Shown here: in pieces, positions 18,789-30,822 of the stretch
How positions within the stretch are numbered: position 1 is the stretch's first letter
Layout: every line of letters starts with the position of its first letter
Assembly: GCA_045639525.1 (NCBI GenBank)
Contig: JAZUDI010000020.1
Span: forward strand, 1-64,000
DNA: 64,000 nt
Reading direction: 5' to 3'
DNA from: UBA1181 sp045639525
GTDB lineage: Bacteria; Bacteroidota; Bacteroidia; Bacteroidales; Paludibacteraceae
The notes under the pieces: generated by a model
What the model was told of the DNA's origin: nothing
The model's input: only the letters and a program-made list of their open reading frames with translations
Database searches by the model: none
Position numbers and translations under genes: made by a program

Positions 18789-18805
18789 ACTATCAAAATG
18801 ATAGT
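18789..18805. promoter_or_regulatory. Palindrome, proximal operator-like site of dapL operon
   Basis: ACTATCAAAATGATAGT has perfect 6-base arms around AAAAT. It is centred about 50 bases before the likely transcription start, a position suited to an activator. The 12-base piece CAAAATGATAGT recurs exactly upstream of dapF at 30788-30799. Confidence 0.6.
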
Positions 18806-18885
18806 AAATAAATGTATATACGAGCAAAAAGTTGTAAACTTGCATAAATTTTATTACAAAACGATAAAACTAAAAAGAGGAAGTT

Positions 18886-20115
18886 ATGGCGTTAGTAAAT
18901 GAATATTTTCTTAGACTGACAGAAAGTTATCTTTTTTCGGATATTGCGAAGAAGGTGAACGCTTTTAAATTGACACATCCTAAGGAGCGTGTCATCAGTT
19001 TGGGAATCGGAGATGTCACACAGCCCCTCTGCCCCGCGGTCATCAAGGCGATGCACGATGCGGTGGATGAGATGGCGGACTCGAGCACTTTCCATGGTTA
19101 TGGACCTGAGCATGGTTATGATTTTTTGCGCGAAGCGATTGTTAAGCACGATTATTTGAGCCGCGGCGTTCATATCGATGCATCCGAAGTATTCATCAGC
19201 GATGGCGCGAAGAGTGATATTGGTAACATCGGTGATATCGTCCGTTGGGACAACACCGTGGCGGTGACCGATCCGGTTTACCCTGTATATATCGATTCCA
19301 ACGCGATGATTGGACGTGGAGGAACCTTCTCAGACGGCAAGTGGAATATGATCACCTATATGCCGACCACGGAGGAGAATGGTTTTGAGCCGCAGTTGCC
19401 AAGCGAGCGTGTGGATATGATCTACCTCTGCTACCCAAATAATCCGACGGGTACGGTTTTGACCAAAGAACAACTGAAGAAATGGGTGGATTACGCGTTG
19501 AAGAATGATTCCATCATCTTCTTCGATTCCGCTTATGAATCATACATCCAAGACGATAAGATCCCTCATACCATTTATGAGATCCGCGGTGCGAAAAAAT
19601 GCGCCATCGAGTTCCGCTCTTACTCTAAGACTGCGGGATTCACAGGTATTCGTTGCGGATACACCGTCATCCCGAAAGAGGTGATGGCATCCACTTTGGA
19701 TGGTAGCGAGAAGGTTTCGCTTAACCGCCTTTGGGAGCGTCGTCAGGCGACGAAGTTCAATGGCGCCAGCTACATTTCCCAACGTGGCGCCGCCGCGATC
19801 TACACACCTGAAGGAAAGGAGCAGGTGAAGAAGGTCGTGGATTATTACATGGGTAACGCAGCCTTGATGGGCGATCAATTGAGGAGTATGGGTATGACGG
19901 TTTACGGCGGATCCAATGCTCCTTATTTGTGGGTGAAGACACCAAATGGCACCTCTTCTTGGAAATTCTTCGAGGAGTTGCTTTACACTGCCGGTTTGGT
20001 CTGCACGCCAGGTGTTGGATTCGGACCTTCTGGAGAGGGTTACGTCCGCTTGACCGCCTTCGGCAAACGTGAAGACTGCATCGAGGCGATGGAGAGATTA
20101 AAGAATAGAGGATAA
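18886..20115 (+). CDS. dapL: LL-diaminopimelate aminotransferase
   Basis: 409 residues, matching the family. This PLP enzyme converts tetrahydrodipicolinate directly to LL-diaminopimelate, by-passing the acylated intermediates of the lysine pathway. Seen: VISLGIGDVTQPL near the N-terminus, YPNNPTGT, the cofactor Lys in SYSKTAGFTGIRCGY, and the DGAKSDIGN segment. It opens a run with gltB 23 bases downstream; its product feeds DapF, encoded at 30823, which shares an upstream palindrome. Confidence 0.95.
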   Translation: MALVNEYFLRLTESYLFSDIAKKVNAFKLTHPKERVISLGIGDVTQPLCPAVIKAMHDAVDEMADSSTFHGYGPEHGYDFLREAIVKHDYLSRGVHIDASEVFISDGAKSDIGNIGDIVRWDNTVAVTDPVYPVYIDSNAMIGRGGTFSDGKWNMITYMPTTEENGFEPQLPSERVDMIYLCYPNNPTGTVLTKEQLKKWVDYALKNDSIIFFDSAYESYIQDDKIPHTIYEIRGAKKCAIEFRSYSKTAGFTGIRCGYTVIPKEVMASTLDGSEKVSLNRLWERRQATKFNGASYISQRGAAAIYTPEGKEQVKKVVDYYMGNAALMGDQLRSMGMTVYGGSNAPYLWVKTPNGTSSWKFFEELLYTAGLVCTPGVGFGPSGEGYVRLTAFGKREDCIEAMERLKNRG

Positions 20116-20138
20116 AGAGGATAAAAGATATAGAGATT

Positions 20139-24617
<4,479 letters not shown>

Positions 24618-24647
24618 TTGATGTAGAATTAATTAGGAGTTAAGATT

Positions 24648-25994
24648 ATGGGAAATCCAAAAGCATTTTTGACCGTCCCTCGTAAAGAGGCAGGTTATCG
24701 ACCTATAAACGACCGTATCCACGATTTTGGAGAGGTTGAACAGACATTGAATACCCGTGACCGCCAAGAGCAGGCGAGCCGTTGTATGGATTGTGGAGTG
24801 CCTTTCTGCCATTGGGCATGTCCGCTTGGTAACAAGGATCCAGAATGGAATGACGCTATCTACCGCGGTGATTGGGAGGGTGCATATAAGTTGTTGAAGA
24901 AGACCAACGACTTCCCAGAGTTCACTGGACGTATCTGTCCAGCGCTTTGCGAGAAGGCTTGTGTCCTCTACCACACGACTGGCGAGGCGGTTACCAACCG
25001 TGAGAACGAATGTTCCATCGCTGAGCGTGCCTTCCAAGAGGGATATGTGACCATCGAACATCCAACCCGCAATGGCAAGCGTGTCGCTGTCATCGGAGCG
25101 GGTCCTGCCGGATTGGCTGCCGCCAACCAACTCAACTACAAGGGTTATGAGGTGACTGTCTTCGAGAAGAATGAGGCTGCCGGTGGTTTGATGAGATATG
25201 GTATTCCAAACTTCAAGCTCAACAAGCAGATCATCGACCGTCGTATCGACGTGATGGAGCAAGAGGGTGTTAAATTCCTCTACAACCAAGATATCGCGGC
25301 AGACAAGTTGCCTGAGGGATTCGATGCTTACGTTATCGCCACAGGTACGCCACAAGCGCGTGATTTGAAGGCGCCAGGTCGTGAGTTGAAGGGAATCCAC
25401 CTCGCATTGGAGTTGCTTTCACAACAAAATAGAGTATTAGCAGGTATGAAGTTCAAGCCTGAGGAGTTGGTAAATTGCAAGGGTAAGAAGGTGCTTGTTA
25501 TCGGTGGTGGTGATACGGGTAGTGACTGTATCGGTACCGCTCACCGTCAGGGAGCTGTCAGCGTGACTCAAATCGAGATCATGCCAAAGCCACCAGTAGG
25601 ACACAACGACAGCACACCATGGCCAAACTGGCCAGTCATCCTCAAGACTACCTCTTCACACGAGGAGGGTTGCGATCGTCGTTGGTTGCTCAACACCAAC
25701 CAATTCATCGGTGATGATAAGGGCTGTGTAAAGCAAGTTGAGGTGGAAGGTGTTATCTGGGAACCTAATCCAGAGGGCGGACGTCCAATCATGAAGTTGG
25801 ATGGAAAGAAGGAGATCATCGAGGCTGACATCGTCTTCTTGGCGATGGGATTCATCAAACCCGAACAGCCAGCCTTCCCGTCTAATGTCTTTGTGGCAGG
25901 TGATGCCGCTTCAGGCGCTAGCCTTGTTGTACGTGCTATCGCAAGTGGTCGTAAGATCGCTGCCTCTGTCGACAAGTATTTGTCATCTAAGTAA
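24648..25994 (+). CDS. gltD: Glutamate synthase, small subunit
   Basis: 448 residues. N-terminal Fe-S cysteines appear in CMDCGVPFCHWACPLG and CPALCEKAC. Two dinucleotide-binding motifs follow: GAGPAGLAAANQL for FAD and GGGDTGSDC for NAD(P)H. The C-terminal FVAGDAASGASLVV is the usual FAD-contacting end. It passes electrons from NAD(P)H to the large subunit. Downstream there are 87 bases before the asnB start, holding a strong hairpin (26016-26043). Confidence 0.97.
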   Translation: MGNPKAFLTVPRKEAGYRPINDRIHDFGEVEQTLNTRDRQEQASRCMDCGVPFCHWACPLGNKDPEWNDAIYRGDWEGAYKLLKKTNDFPEFTGRICPALCEKACVLYHTTGEAVTNRENECSIAERAFQEGYVTIEHPTRNGKRVAVIGAGPAGLAAANQLNYKGYEVTVFEKNEAAGGLMRYGIPNFKLNKQIIDRRIDVMEQEGVKFLYNQDIAADKLPEGFDAYVIATGTPQARDLKAPGRELKGIHLALELLSQQNRVLAGMKFKPEELVNCKGKKVLVIGGGDTGSDCIGTAHRQGAVSVTQIEIMPKPPVGHNDSTPWPNWPVILKTTSSHEEGCDRRWLLNTNQFIGDDKGCVKQVEVEGVIWEPNPEGGRPIMKLDGKKEIIEADIVFLAMGFIKPEQPAFPSNVFVAGDAASGASLVVRAIASGRKIAASVDKYLSSK

Positions 25995-26015
25995 TATTTT
26001 TAGTTTATTGGTTTT

Positions 26016-26043
26016 GTGGAGGCGCAGGAAACTGCGTCTCTAC
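26016..26043 (+). promoter_or_regulatory. GAAA-capped hairpin in the gltD-asnB gap
   Basis: GTGGAGGCGCAG (26016-26027) and CTGCGTCTCTAC (26032-26043) form a 12-bp stem (two G-U pairs) closed by a GAAA tetraloop. No T-run follows, so it is not a classical terminator. It may stabilise or process the mRNA between gltD and asnB, or be a copy of a dispersed palindromic repeat. Confidence 0.6.
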
Positions 26044-26081
26044 AATATAACCTTAAACAAAAGACCTTAAAATTTAAGATT

Positions 26082-27740
26082 ATGTGTAGCATTGCAGGTA
26101 TATTCAACATACAGGGTGACACGAAGGCGCTTCGTGAAAAGGCGTTGCGTATGTCCCAGAAATTGAGACACCGTGGTCCGGACTGGTCGGGTGTCTATTG
26201 TGGTAAAACCGCGATTTTGGCTCATGAGCGTCTCTCTATTGTGGATCCGCTTTCAGGTGGTCAACCGCTTATCTCTCCAGATGGCAAGCATATTTTGGCT
26301 GTCAATGGTGAGATCTACAACCATAAGGAGATTCGTCGTCGCAGCGATTACCAATTCCAAACTGGAAGTGACTGCGAGAGTATCTTGGCGCTTTACGCTG
26401 AGAAGGGTATTGACTTCTTGGAGGATTTGAGCGGTATCTTCGCCTTCGCCCTCTATGACGAGGAGAAGGATGAGTTCTTGATTGCCCGTGACCCGATAGG
26501 TGTTATTCCTTTGTACATTGGTCATGATGCGGACGGAACTTTGTATGTGGCCAGTGAGTTGAAGGGCTTGGAGGGATTCTGCGAAGAGTATGAACCATTC
26601 TTGCCAGGTCACTATTACTACAGCAAAGAGGGCGTGATGAAGCCTTACTATAAGAGAGATTGGATGGAGTACGACGCGGTGAAGGATAACACTTCCTCTG
26701 CTCAGGAGGTGAAGACCGCATTGGAGGCTGCCGTGAAGCGTCAGTTGATGAGTGACGTTCCTTATGGTGTATTGCTTTCCGGAGGTCTTGACAGTAGTGT
26801 CATCAGCGCCATCACCATGAAATATGCCGCAAAACGCGTTGAGAGCGACGATAAGAACGAGGCATGGTGGCCACGTCTCCACTCTTTCGCTGTCGGTTTG
26901 AAGGGTGCGCCTGACTTGGCGAAAGCCAAAGAGGTAGCCGATTTCATCGGTACGGTTCACCATGAGGTGAACTACACGATTCAAGAGGGTATCGACGCGA
27001 TTCGTGATGTGATCTATTATATCGAGACATATGATGTGACAACTGTACGTGCCTCCACACCAATGTATCTCTTGGCCCGTGTCATCAAGAGCATGGGTAT
27101 CAAAATGGTGCTTTCGGGCGAGGGTGCGGATGAGATCTTCGGTGGTTACTTGTATTTCCACAAGGCGCCATCTGCTGAGGAGTTCCATAAAGAGACGGTA
27201 CGTAAGCTTGGTAAGCTCTATTTATACGACTGTCTCCGCGCTAACAAGAGTTTGGCCGCATGGGGCGTCGAGGGTCGTGTGCCATTCCTAGATAAGGAGT
27301 TTTTGGATGTCGCTATGCGTCAAAATCCAGAAGCGAAGATGTGTCCAGGTTCCACCATGGAGAAGAAGATCGTCAGAGAAGGCTTCGAGGATATGCTTCC
27401 AGCTAGCGTGGCTTGGAGACAGAAGGAGCAATTCAGCGACGGTGTAGGTTACTCATGGATCGATACTTTGAAGCAAATCACCAGCGAGGCTGTTACCGAT
27501 GAGATGATGGCGCATGCGGCTGAGCGCTTCCCAATCAATACTCCGATGAACAAGGAGGAGTATTACTACAGAACCATCTTCGAGGAGCACTTCCCAAGCG
27601 CAAGTGCGGCTAAGAGTGTTCCTCACGAGGCATCTGTGGCATGTTCCACCGCAATTGCCCTTGAGTGGGATGCGGCTTGGAAGAAGATGAACGAGCCAAG
27701 CGGTCGTGCCGTAAAGGGCGTTCACGAGCAAGCATATTGA
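26082..27740 (+). CDS. asnB: Asparagine synthase B (glutamine-hydrolysing)
   Basis: About 552 residues. The ATG at 26082 is chosen because Cys must follow the initiator Met (MCSIAGIF), leaving Cys as the N-terminal amidotransferase nucleophile. The synthetase domain has the ATP-pyrophosphatase loop SGGLDSSV and GEGADEIFGGY. It makes asparagine from aspartate, ATP and glutamine. It ends the dapL-gltB-gltD-asnB run; a strong terminator lies 25 bases downstream. Confidence 0.96.
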   Translation: MCSIAGIFNIQGDTKALREKALRMSQKLRHRGPDWSGVYCGKTAILAHERLSIVDPLSGGQPLISPDGKHILAVNGEIYNHKEIRRRSDYQFQTGSDCESILALYAEKGIDFLEDLSGIFAFALYDEEKDEFLIARDPIGVIPLYIGHDADGTLYVASELKGLEGFCEEYEPFLPGHYYYSKEGVMKPYYKRDWMEYDAVKDNTSSAQEVKTALEAAVKRQLMSDVPYGVLLSGGLDSSVISAITMKYAAKRVESDDKNEAWWPRLHSFAVGLKGAPDLAKAKEVADFIGTVHHEVNYTIQEGIDAIRDVIYYIETYDVTTVRASTPMYLLARVIKSMGIKMVLSGEGADEIFGGYLYFHKAPSAEEFHKETVRKLGKLYLYDCLRANKSLAAWGVEGRVPFLDKEFLDVAMRQNPEAKMCPGSTMEKKIVREGFEDMLPASVAWRQKEQFSDGVGYSWIDTLKQITSEAVTDEMMAHAAERFPINTPMNKEEYYYRTIFEEHFPSASAAKSVPHEASVACSTAIALEWDAAWKKMNEPSGRAVKGVHEQAY

Positions 27741-27755
27741 TTTAAGAACTCTCAT

Positions 27756-27806
27756 AATTGTAGGGGCTGTTCTCAGGGATGAGGGCAGCCTTTTTTTAAT
27801 TAAGAA
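27756..27806 (+). repeat. 51-bp direct repeat, copy 1 (contains asnB terminator)
   Basis: These 51 bases recur exactly at 29292-29342. They hold a terminator: GGCTGTTCTC (27765-27774) and GAGGGCAGCC (27781-27790) form a 10-bp stem with two G-U pairs, then seven T. Copy 1 follows asnB; copy 2 follows the DUF6567 lipoprotein gene. The 1485 bases between are an AT-rich island. Confidence 0.9.
27765..27797 (+). terminator. Terminator of the dapL-gltB-gltD-asnB run
   Basis: A 10-bp stem with an AGGGAT loop followed by seven T residues, 25 bases after the asnB stop codon. Confidence 0.9.
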
Positions 27807-27983
27807 ATTTTTTATTTTATCAGGCGAAAATCAAAAAGACATGTTTTTCGCCCGAAAGTCGAATAATATGATGCTATTGAGATAAATCGTCTAGTGTGTG
27901 TCGTAAATCACTTGAATAAGTTTTTTTGTTAATTTCAAGGAAGTGATTCTCAGAGTGAGGGGTAAATATCAAACAAATGTGAA

Positions 27984-28016
27984 ATTTGGATTTGTATTTT
28001 ATAATTCATAATTTTG
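27984..28016 (+). promoter_or_regulatory. Bacteroidota-type promoter with no obvious gene
   Basis: A -33 TTTG at 27984-27987 and a -7 TAATTTTG at 28009-28016, spaced by 21 bases. Transcription would start near 28022 and could stop at the hairpin ending near 28285. Confidence 0.55.
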
Positions 28017-28250
28017 TGCTATATCTATAGACTTGAATTTCATGAGGTCTGTAGTTTTTTTGTTTTTATAAAGGCGTTTACTAAGCGCTCTGTTTTGACA
28101 CTTCGAAATCTGGCAGTTTCTAATTCGGTCAAAGACAAAGCAACGGTAGATGTCTGCGTTGTTGTATGCATCCATTTATTTATGGTTGTTCATATGGCGT
28201 GGACTCTTGCGTTGCTCGTTTTGACTGAATGGGCTTGCCAGAGCCTCGAA

Positions 28251-28290
28251 GTGTGGAACGAGTAACAAGTGGTTCCACGCTTTTTGTTTT
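28251..28290 (+). terminator. Terminator of the putative short transcript
   Basis: GTGTGGAAC (28251-28259) pairs with GTTCCACGC (28272-28280), then TTTTTGTTTT. Confidence 0.75.
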
Positions 28291-28333
28291 GATTAAGGTC
28301 TATTTTGGAACCTAATAGACAATCTGAGGGAAA

Positions 28334-28558
28334 GTGGATTTGTTAATTGGACAACATATAAAAGGCAAACTCAAGGAACGAAATATGTCTGTAAAGCTTT
28401 TTGCTGATAAATTAGGAATCAGAAGAACCAACGTCTATAGAGATGTGTTTGATCAGGCTAGTTTGGACACCGGTTTGTTGATGAAAATTTCAGAGATTCT
28501 ACAATACGATTTTTTTGCTGACCTGTCAAAAAGACACCAAGAACGGTCTCGACATTAA
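28334..28558 (+). CDS. Small XRE-like helix-turn-helix protein
   Basis: 74 residues with a GTG start; I see no better ATG. The pattern GQHIKGKLKERNMSVKLFA followed by RTNVYRDVF, then DTGLLMKISEIL and DFF, matches a common small Bacteroidota regulator type in which the recognition helix reads 'RTNVY..F' and the end reads 'L..IS..L..DFF'. It probably binds DNA and may control its own island. It is the first gene of the cassette between the 51-bp repeats. Confidence 0.65.
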   Translation: MDLLIGQHIKGKLKERNMSVKLFADKLGIRRTNVYRDVFDQASLDTGLLMKISEILQYDFFADLSKRHQERSRH

Positions 28559-28645
28559 ATTCCTATAGTATCTTATTAGATACATGTCTCTTTTGAGAGA
28601 CTGATTTATCTGACCATTTGTTTGTTCAATAGTATTTTTGTGGGT

Positions 28646-28891
28646 ATGAAAAGCGTATGGATTAAATCAAAAGCGTTTAGGAGAATAGTGCTTTTTGTAT
28701 TTGTGATAGTAGAGTTAAATATCGTGGCTCTTGTAGTGTACTATTTAATTAGTGCTGTCGTTGATTTGGCCGACTATAATATCGATTTGAGAATGTTTAT
28801 TTTTCATCCGATATGGTTGTGCTTTGTATTTGCGCTAGGGTTATTCTCTACTTTAGTTGCTGAGGTTTTAGATGATTATTTTTTAACTTAA
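28646..28891 (+). CDS. Small two-helix membrane protein, unknown function
   Basis: About 81 residues from the ATG at 28646 (an earlier in-frame TTG at 28622 is unlikely). A basic N-terminus (KSVWIKSKAFRR) precedes two hydrophobic segments at about residues 15-40 and 57-75, so an inner-membrane location is likely. I do not recognise a family. It is AT-rich like its neighbours and lies 11 bases before the lipoprotein gene, so the two are probably co-transcribed. Confidence 0.55.
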   Translation: MKSVWIKSKAFRRIVLFVFVIVELNIVALVVYYLISAVVDLADYNIDLRMFIFHPIWLCFVFALGLFSTLVAEVLDDYFLT

Positions 28892-28902
28892 TTTTTTACG
28901 AT

Positions 28903-29274
28903 ATGAAGAAACTTTTATTATTGTTAAGTGCGTTATTAGTACTTATTATGTCAAGTTGTATGGGAACAGCATCAAACTTGATTAAGAATCAAAACCAAAA
29001 TCAAACAAGTGTTGTTTTATCTAAAAACAACTACAAGATTATCGGACAAGCTCAAGGTGAGGTTTCGACCCGTTATGTATTGTGTTTTGGTGGAATGCAG
29101 AAGAAAAATTTGCAAGCAAACGCAATTGCCGAGATGACAAAGTCTGCTAATTTAAAGGGATCTCAAGCATTAATTAATATTAATGTGAGAGAGTCAAACA
29201 GATTGTGGGCTGCAGGAATAATTAGAGAGGTATATTGTGTTGCTACTGGAACAATAATCGAATTTACAGATTAG
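28903..29274 (+). CDS. DUF6567-like lipoprotein
   Basis: 123 residues. The signal peptide is a lipoprotein type: KKLLLLLSALLVLIMSSC, with Cys at about residue 19 for lipidation. The mature part has the pattern VVLSKNNYKIIGQAQGE, then GG..KK.L.A.A.AEM, and ends GTIIEFTD, which resembles the DUF6567 family of Bacteroidota lipoproteins. Function is unknown. It closes the island cassette and is followed 17 bases later by the second copy of the 51-bp repeat, which provides its terminator. Confidence 0.7.
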   Translation: MKKLLLLLSALLVLIMSSCMGTASNLIKNQNQNQTSVVLSKNNYKIIGQAQGEVSTRYVLCFGGMQKKNLQANAIAEMTKSANLKGSQALININVRESNRLWAAGIIREVYCVATGTIIEFTD

Positions 29275-29291
29275 TAGATAATTTAATAGAC

Positions 29292-29342
29292 AATTGTAGG
29301 GGCTGTTCTCAGGGATGAGGGCAGCCTTTTTTTAATTAAGAA
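29292..29342 (+). repeat. 51-bp direct repeat, copy 2 (terminator of the lipoprotein gene)
   Basis: Identical to 27756-27806, including the 10-bp stem (29301-29310 with 29317-29326) and seven T. The identity extends beyond the hairpin into flanking AT-rich bases, which argues for duplication and against chance similarity of terminators. Confidence 0.9.
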
Positions 29343-29361
29343 TTATGAATTAAGAATTATG
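29334..29361. repeat. AATTAAGAATTATG tandem repeat
   Basis: Two exact copies of the 14-base unit AATTAAGAATTATG. The related TTTAATTAAGAATTAT occurs at 29331-29346 and again at 30441-30456, so it flanks the Rpn gene; a similar inverted stretch lies at about 57717-57747 after the GH94 gene. Confidence 0.75.
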
Positions 29362-29432
29362 AAACGATAGATCGAGGTCAATTAAGAAATTGCGAAAAAT
29401 GGGCAGAAGTTTTTTATATGTAAAAAATACAC

Positions 29433-29440
29433 TATATTTG
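29433..29440 (+). promoter_or_regulatory. -7 promoter box of the Rpn gene
   Basis: TATATTTG matches TAnnTTTG. Transcription starting near 29447 supports the ATG at 29468 as the true start. Confidence 0.5.
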
Positions 29441-29467
29441 TCATGCAATTTTAAAGATTATATTACT

Positions 29468-30409
29468 ATGAAACTACATGTTGCAAACCCTATTTATGAC
29501 ACTGTCTTCAAATATTTGATGGAAGACGAGCGTTCAGCCAAGATTTTTCTCTCGGCGTTGTTAAAACAACAGGTGATAAAAGTGGAGATGAGACGCCATG
29601 AATATACCAATGTAAACCGTGAGTCGATAGCTATGTTCCGCATTGATTTTGCCGCTACAATGAAGATGGATGATGGAGGAGAAAAGTTGGTGCTTATTGA
29701 GTTACAGAAGACATGGTTGGAGACCGAGACTCTTCGGTTCCGTCAATATTTAGCTGTCCACTATGCTAATCCTGAAAATATTCATGAAGAAAATGGTTCG
29801 GAAAGATACGCGGTACCGATGATTGCAGTATATTTGTTAGGTCATAGTGTCGGCGAGATAGATGATCCTGTTGTGTACGTAACAAAGAAAGCCTATAATT
29901 ATGACGGAAATGAAGTAATCAAAGGGAATCCGAACCCCTTTATCGATAGCTTGACTCATGATAGCATCTTCGTCCAGATACCTAAGTTGGCGAAAGTCGG
30001 GCGAAACAGTGGGTTGGATCGGGTGTTGAGTGTTTTTGATCAAACAAAAAAGAATATGGAGAATAGACATGTACTTGAAATAGATGATGCCGTTTATGGG
30101 GATGATGAAGATATGAAGTATCTTCTCAGACGTTTGGCAGCAGCTGCTTCGGATGCTGATCTTCGTCGTACAATGGTTGTTGAAGATGAATATTATTCCG
30201 CTATTGAAAATCGTGATGCTGCTATTGCGAATAGGGACAAGCGTCTTGCCGAGCAGGATGCACAGATTGCCGAGCAGGATGCACAGATTGCGGAACAGGA
30301 TAAGCGCATAGCTCTTTTAGTTCGTATGTTGTTATCTGGTGGGCAATCGCCTGAGCAAATAGCTCTCTCTCTTAATATGTCTGTGAATGATCTGTCGAAA
30401 TATATGTAA
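29468..30409 (+). CDS. Rpn family recombination-promoting nuclease / PD-(D/E)XK transposase-like protein
   Basis: About 313 residues from the ATG at 29468 (NPIYDTVFKYLMED is the family start; upstream in-frame sequence contains the promoter). A PD-(D/E)XK core is visible: the RIDFAATM strand with Asp and VLIELQKTW with Glu-x-Gln, as in Rpn/YhgA nucleases. The C-terminal part has three tandem 7-residue units (AEQDAQI, AEQDAQI, AEQDKRI) predicted to be coiled coil, then an HTH-like tail. These proteins nick DNA and promote recA-independent recombination; many are domesticated relatives of transposases. A truncated relative lies at 48974-49423. Confidence 0.82.
   Translation: MKLHVANPIYDTVFKYLMEDERSAKIFLSALLKQQVIKVEMRRHEYTNVNRESIAMFRIDFAATMKMDDGGEKLVLIELQKTWLETETLRFRQYLAVHYANPENIHEENGSERYAVPMIAVYLLGHSVGEIDDPVVYVTKKAYNYDGNEVIKGNPNPFIDSLTHDSIFVQIPKLAKVGRNSGLDRVLSVFDQTKKNMENRHVLEIDDAVYGDDEDMKYLLRRLAAAASDADLRRTMVVEDEYYSAIENRDAAIANRDKRLAEQDAQIAEQDAQIAEQDKRIALLVRMLLSGGQSPEQIALSLNMSVNDLSKYM
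30248..30310 (+). repeat. Three tandem 21-bp units inside the Rpn coiled coil
   Basis: Units at 30248-30268 and 30269-30289 are identical; 30290-30310 is diverged. Each encodes one heptad starting AEQD. Copy number could vary by slippage without shifting frame. Confidence 0.9.
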
Positions 30410-30510
30410 ATGTGGTTTTGCGAGTCGAATGTTTGTAAAGTTTAATTAAGAATTATAGCAAGTGGAGCTGTTTTGTGGTTCGTGACAAAATGCGTCGTTT
30501 TGTTGTGTAT

Positions 30511-30524
30511 AACTATCATTTTGC
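30511..30524. promoter_or_regulatory. Distal operator-like half of dapF inverted pair
   Basis: AACTATCATTTTGC is the exact reverse complement of 30787-30800 and, with the next bases, matches 11 of 13 positions of TATCATTTTGATA found before dapL. Confidence 0.5.
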
Positions 30525-30765
30525 TATTAATTCTTCAAAAATTCAACCATTTTTCTTTCGTTGTAACGGCTAATCGTCTCAATTTTGTGCCATTTAGGCG
30601 CAAAAATCAGGCCATAATTTATTACTAAAATTAAACATCATAAGAAATTGCGTTTGTTTGCTTACGGATTATAAGTAAATAATTAAATTTTCTTTCGGAA
30701 TGTAATTTTTTATTTAGAAACTAATATTTGTGACTCTATATGATTTAAATTGTGTGATTATGTAA

Positions 30766-30800
30766 TATATTTGCATTGAAAATAAAGCAAAATGATAGTT
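30766..30800 (+). promoter_or_regulatory. dapF promoter with overlapping operator-like site
   Basis: The -7 box TATATTTG (30766-30773) is followed at 30787-30800 by GCAAAATGATAGTT. The site would lie in the first 20 transcribed bases, a position suited to repression. It shares CAAAATGATAGT exactly with the dapL upstream site. Confidence 0.55.
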
Positions 30801-30822
30801 AAACGCTAAAATTGCAAACAAT

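Larger units (their letters stand above)
18404..18885. other. Long AT-rich upstream region of the dapL operon
   Basis: No gene is supported in these roughly 480 bases. The region holds two palindromes with the same core (18667-18681 and 18789-18805, listed separately), a likely -7 box TAAACTTG at 18835-18842 and a Shine-Dalgarno-like GAGGAA about 5 bases before the dapL ATG. It is much more AT-rich than the flanking genes. Confidence 0.6.
27807..28333. other. Gene-poor left part of the accessory island
   Basis: About 530 AT-rich bases without a convincing gene. They contain a well-spaced promoter (27984-28016) and a terminator (28251-28290), so a short transcript of about 270 bases is likely made here. 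The only long open frame would need a TTG start inside the promoter and shows no family similarity. Confidence 0.5.
30410..30822. other. Upstream region of dapF-glnN
   Basis: About 410 AT-rich bases without a gene. It contains the repeat TTTAATTAAGAATTAT (30441-30456), a perfect 14-base inverted pair AACTATCATTTTGC (30511-30524) and GCAAAATGATAGTT (30787-30800), and the -7 box TATATTTG at 30766-30773. Confidence 0.65.

Noticed and set aside
28014..28265. Open frame of 83 codons in the island
   Set aside because: It would need a TTG start that lies inside the -7 promoter box, has no Shine-Dalgarno site and no recognisable composition or family pattern. I describe the interval as a possible short RNA instead.
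30248..30310. Tandem repeats that might be a tiny CRISPR
   Set aside because: Repeats are contiguous without spacers, in frame, and encode coiled-coil heptads of the Rpn gene.
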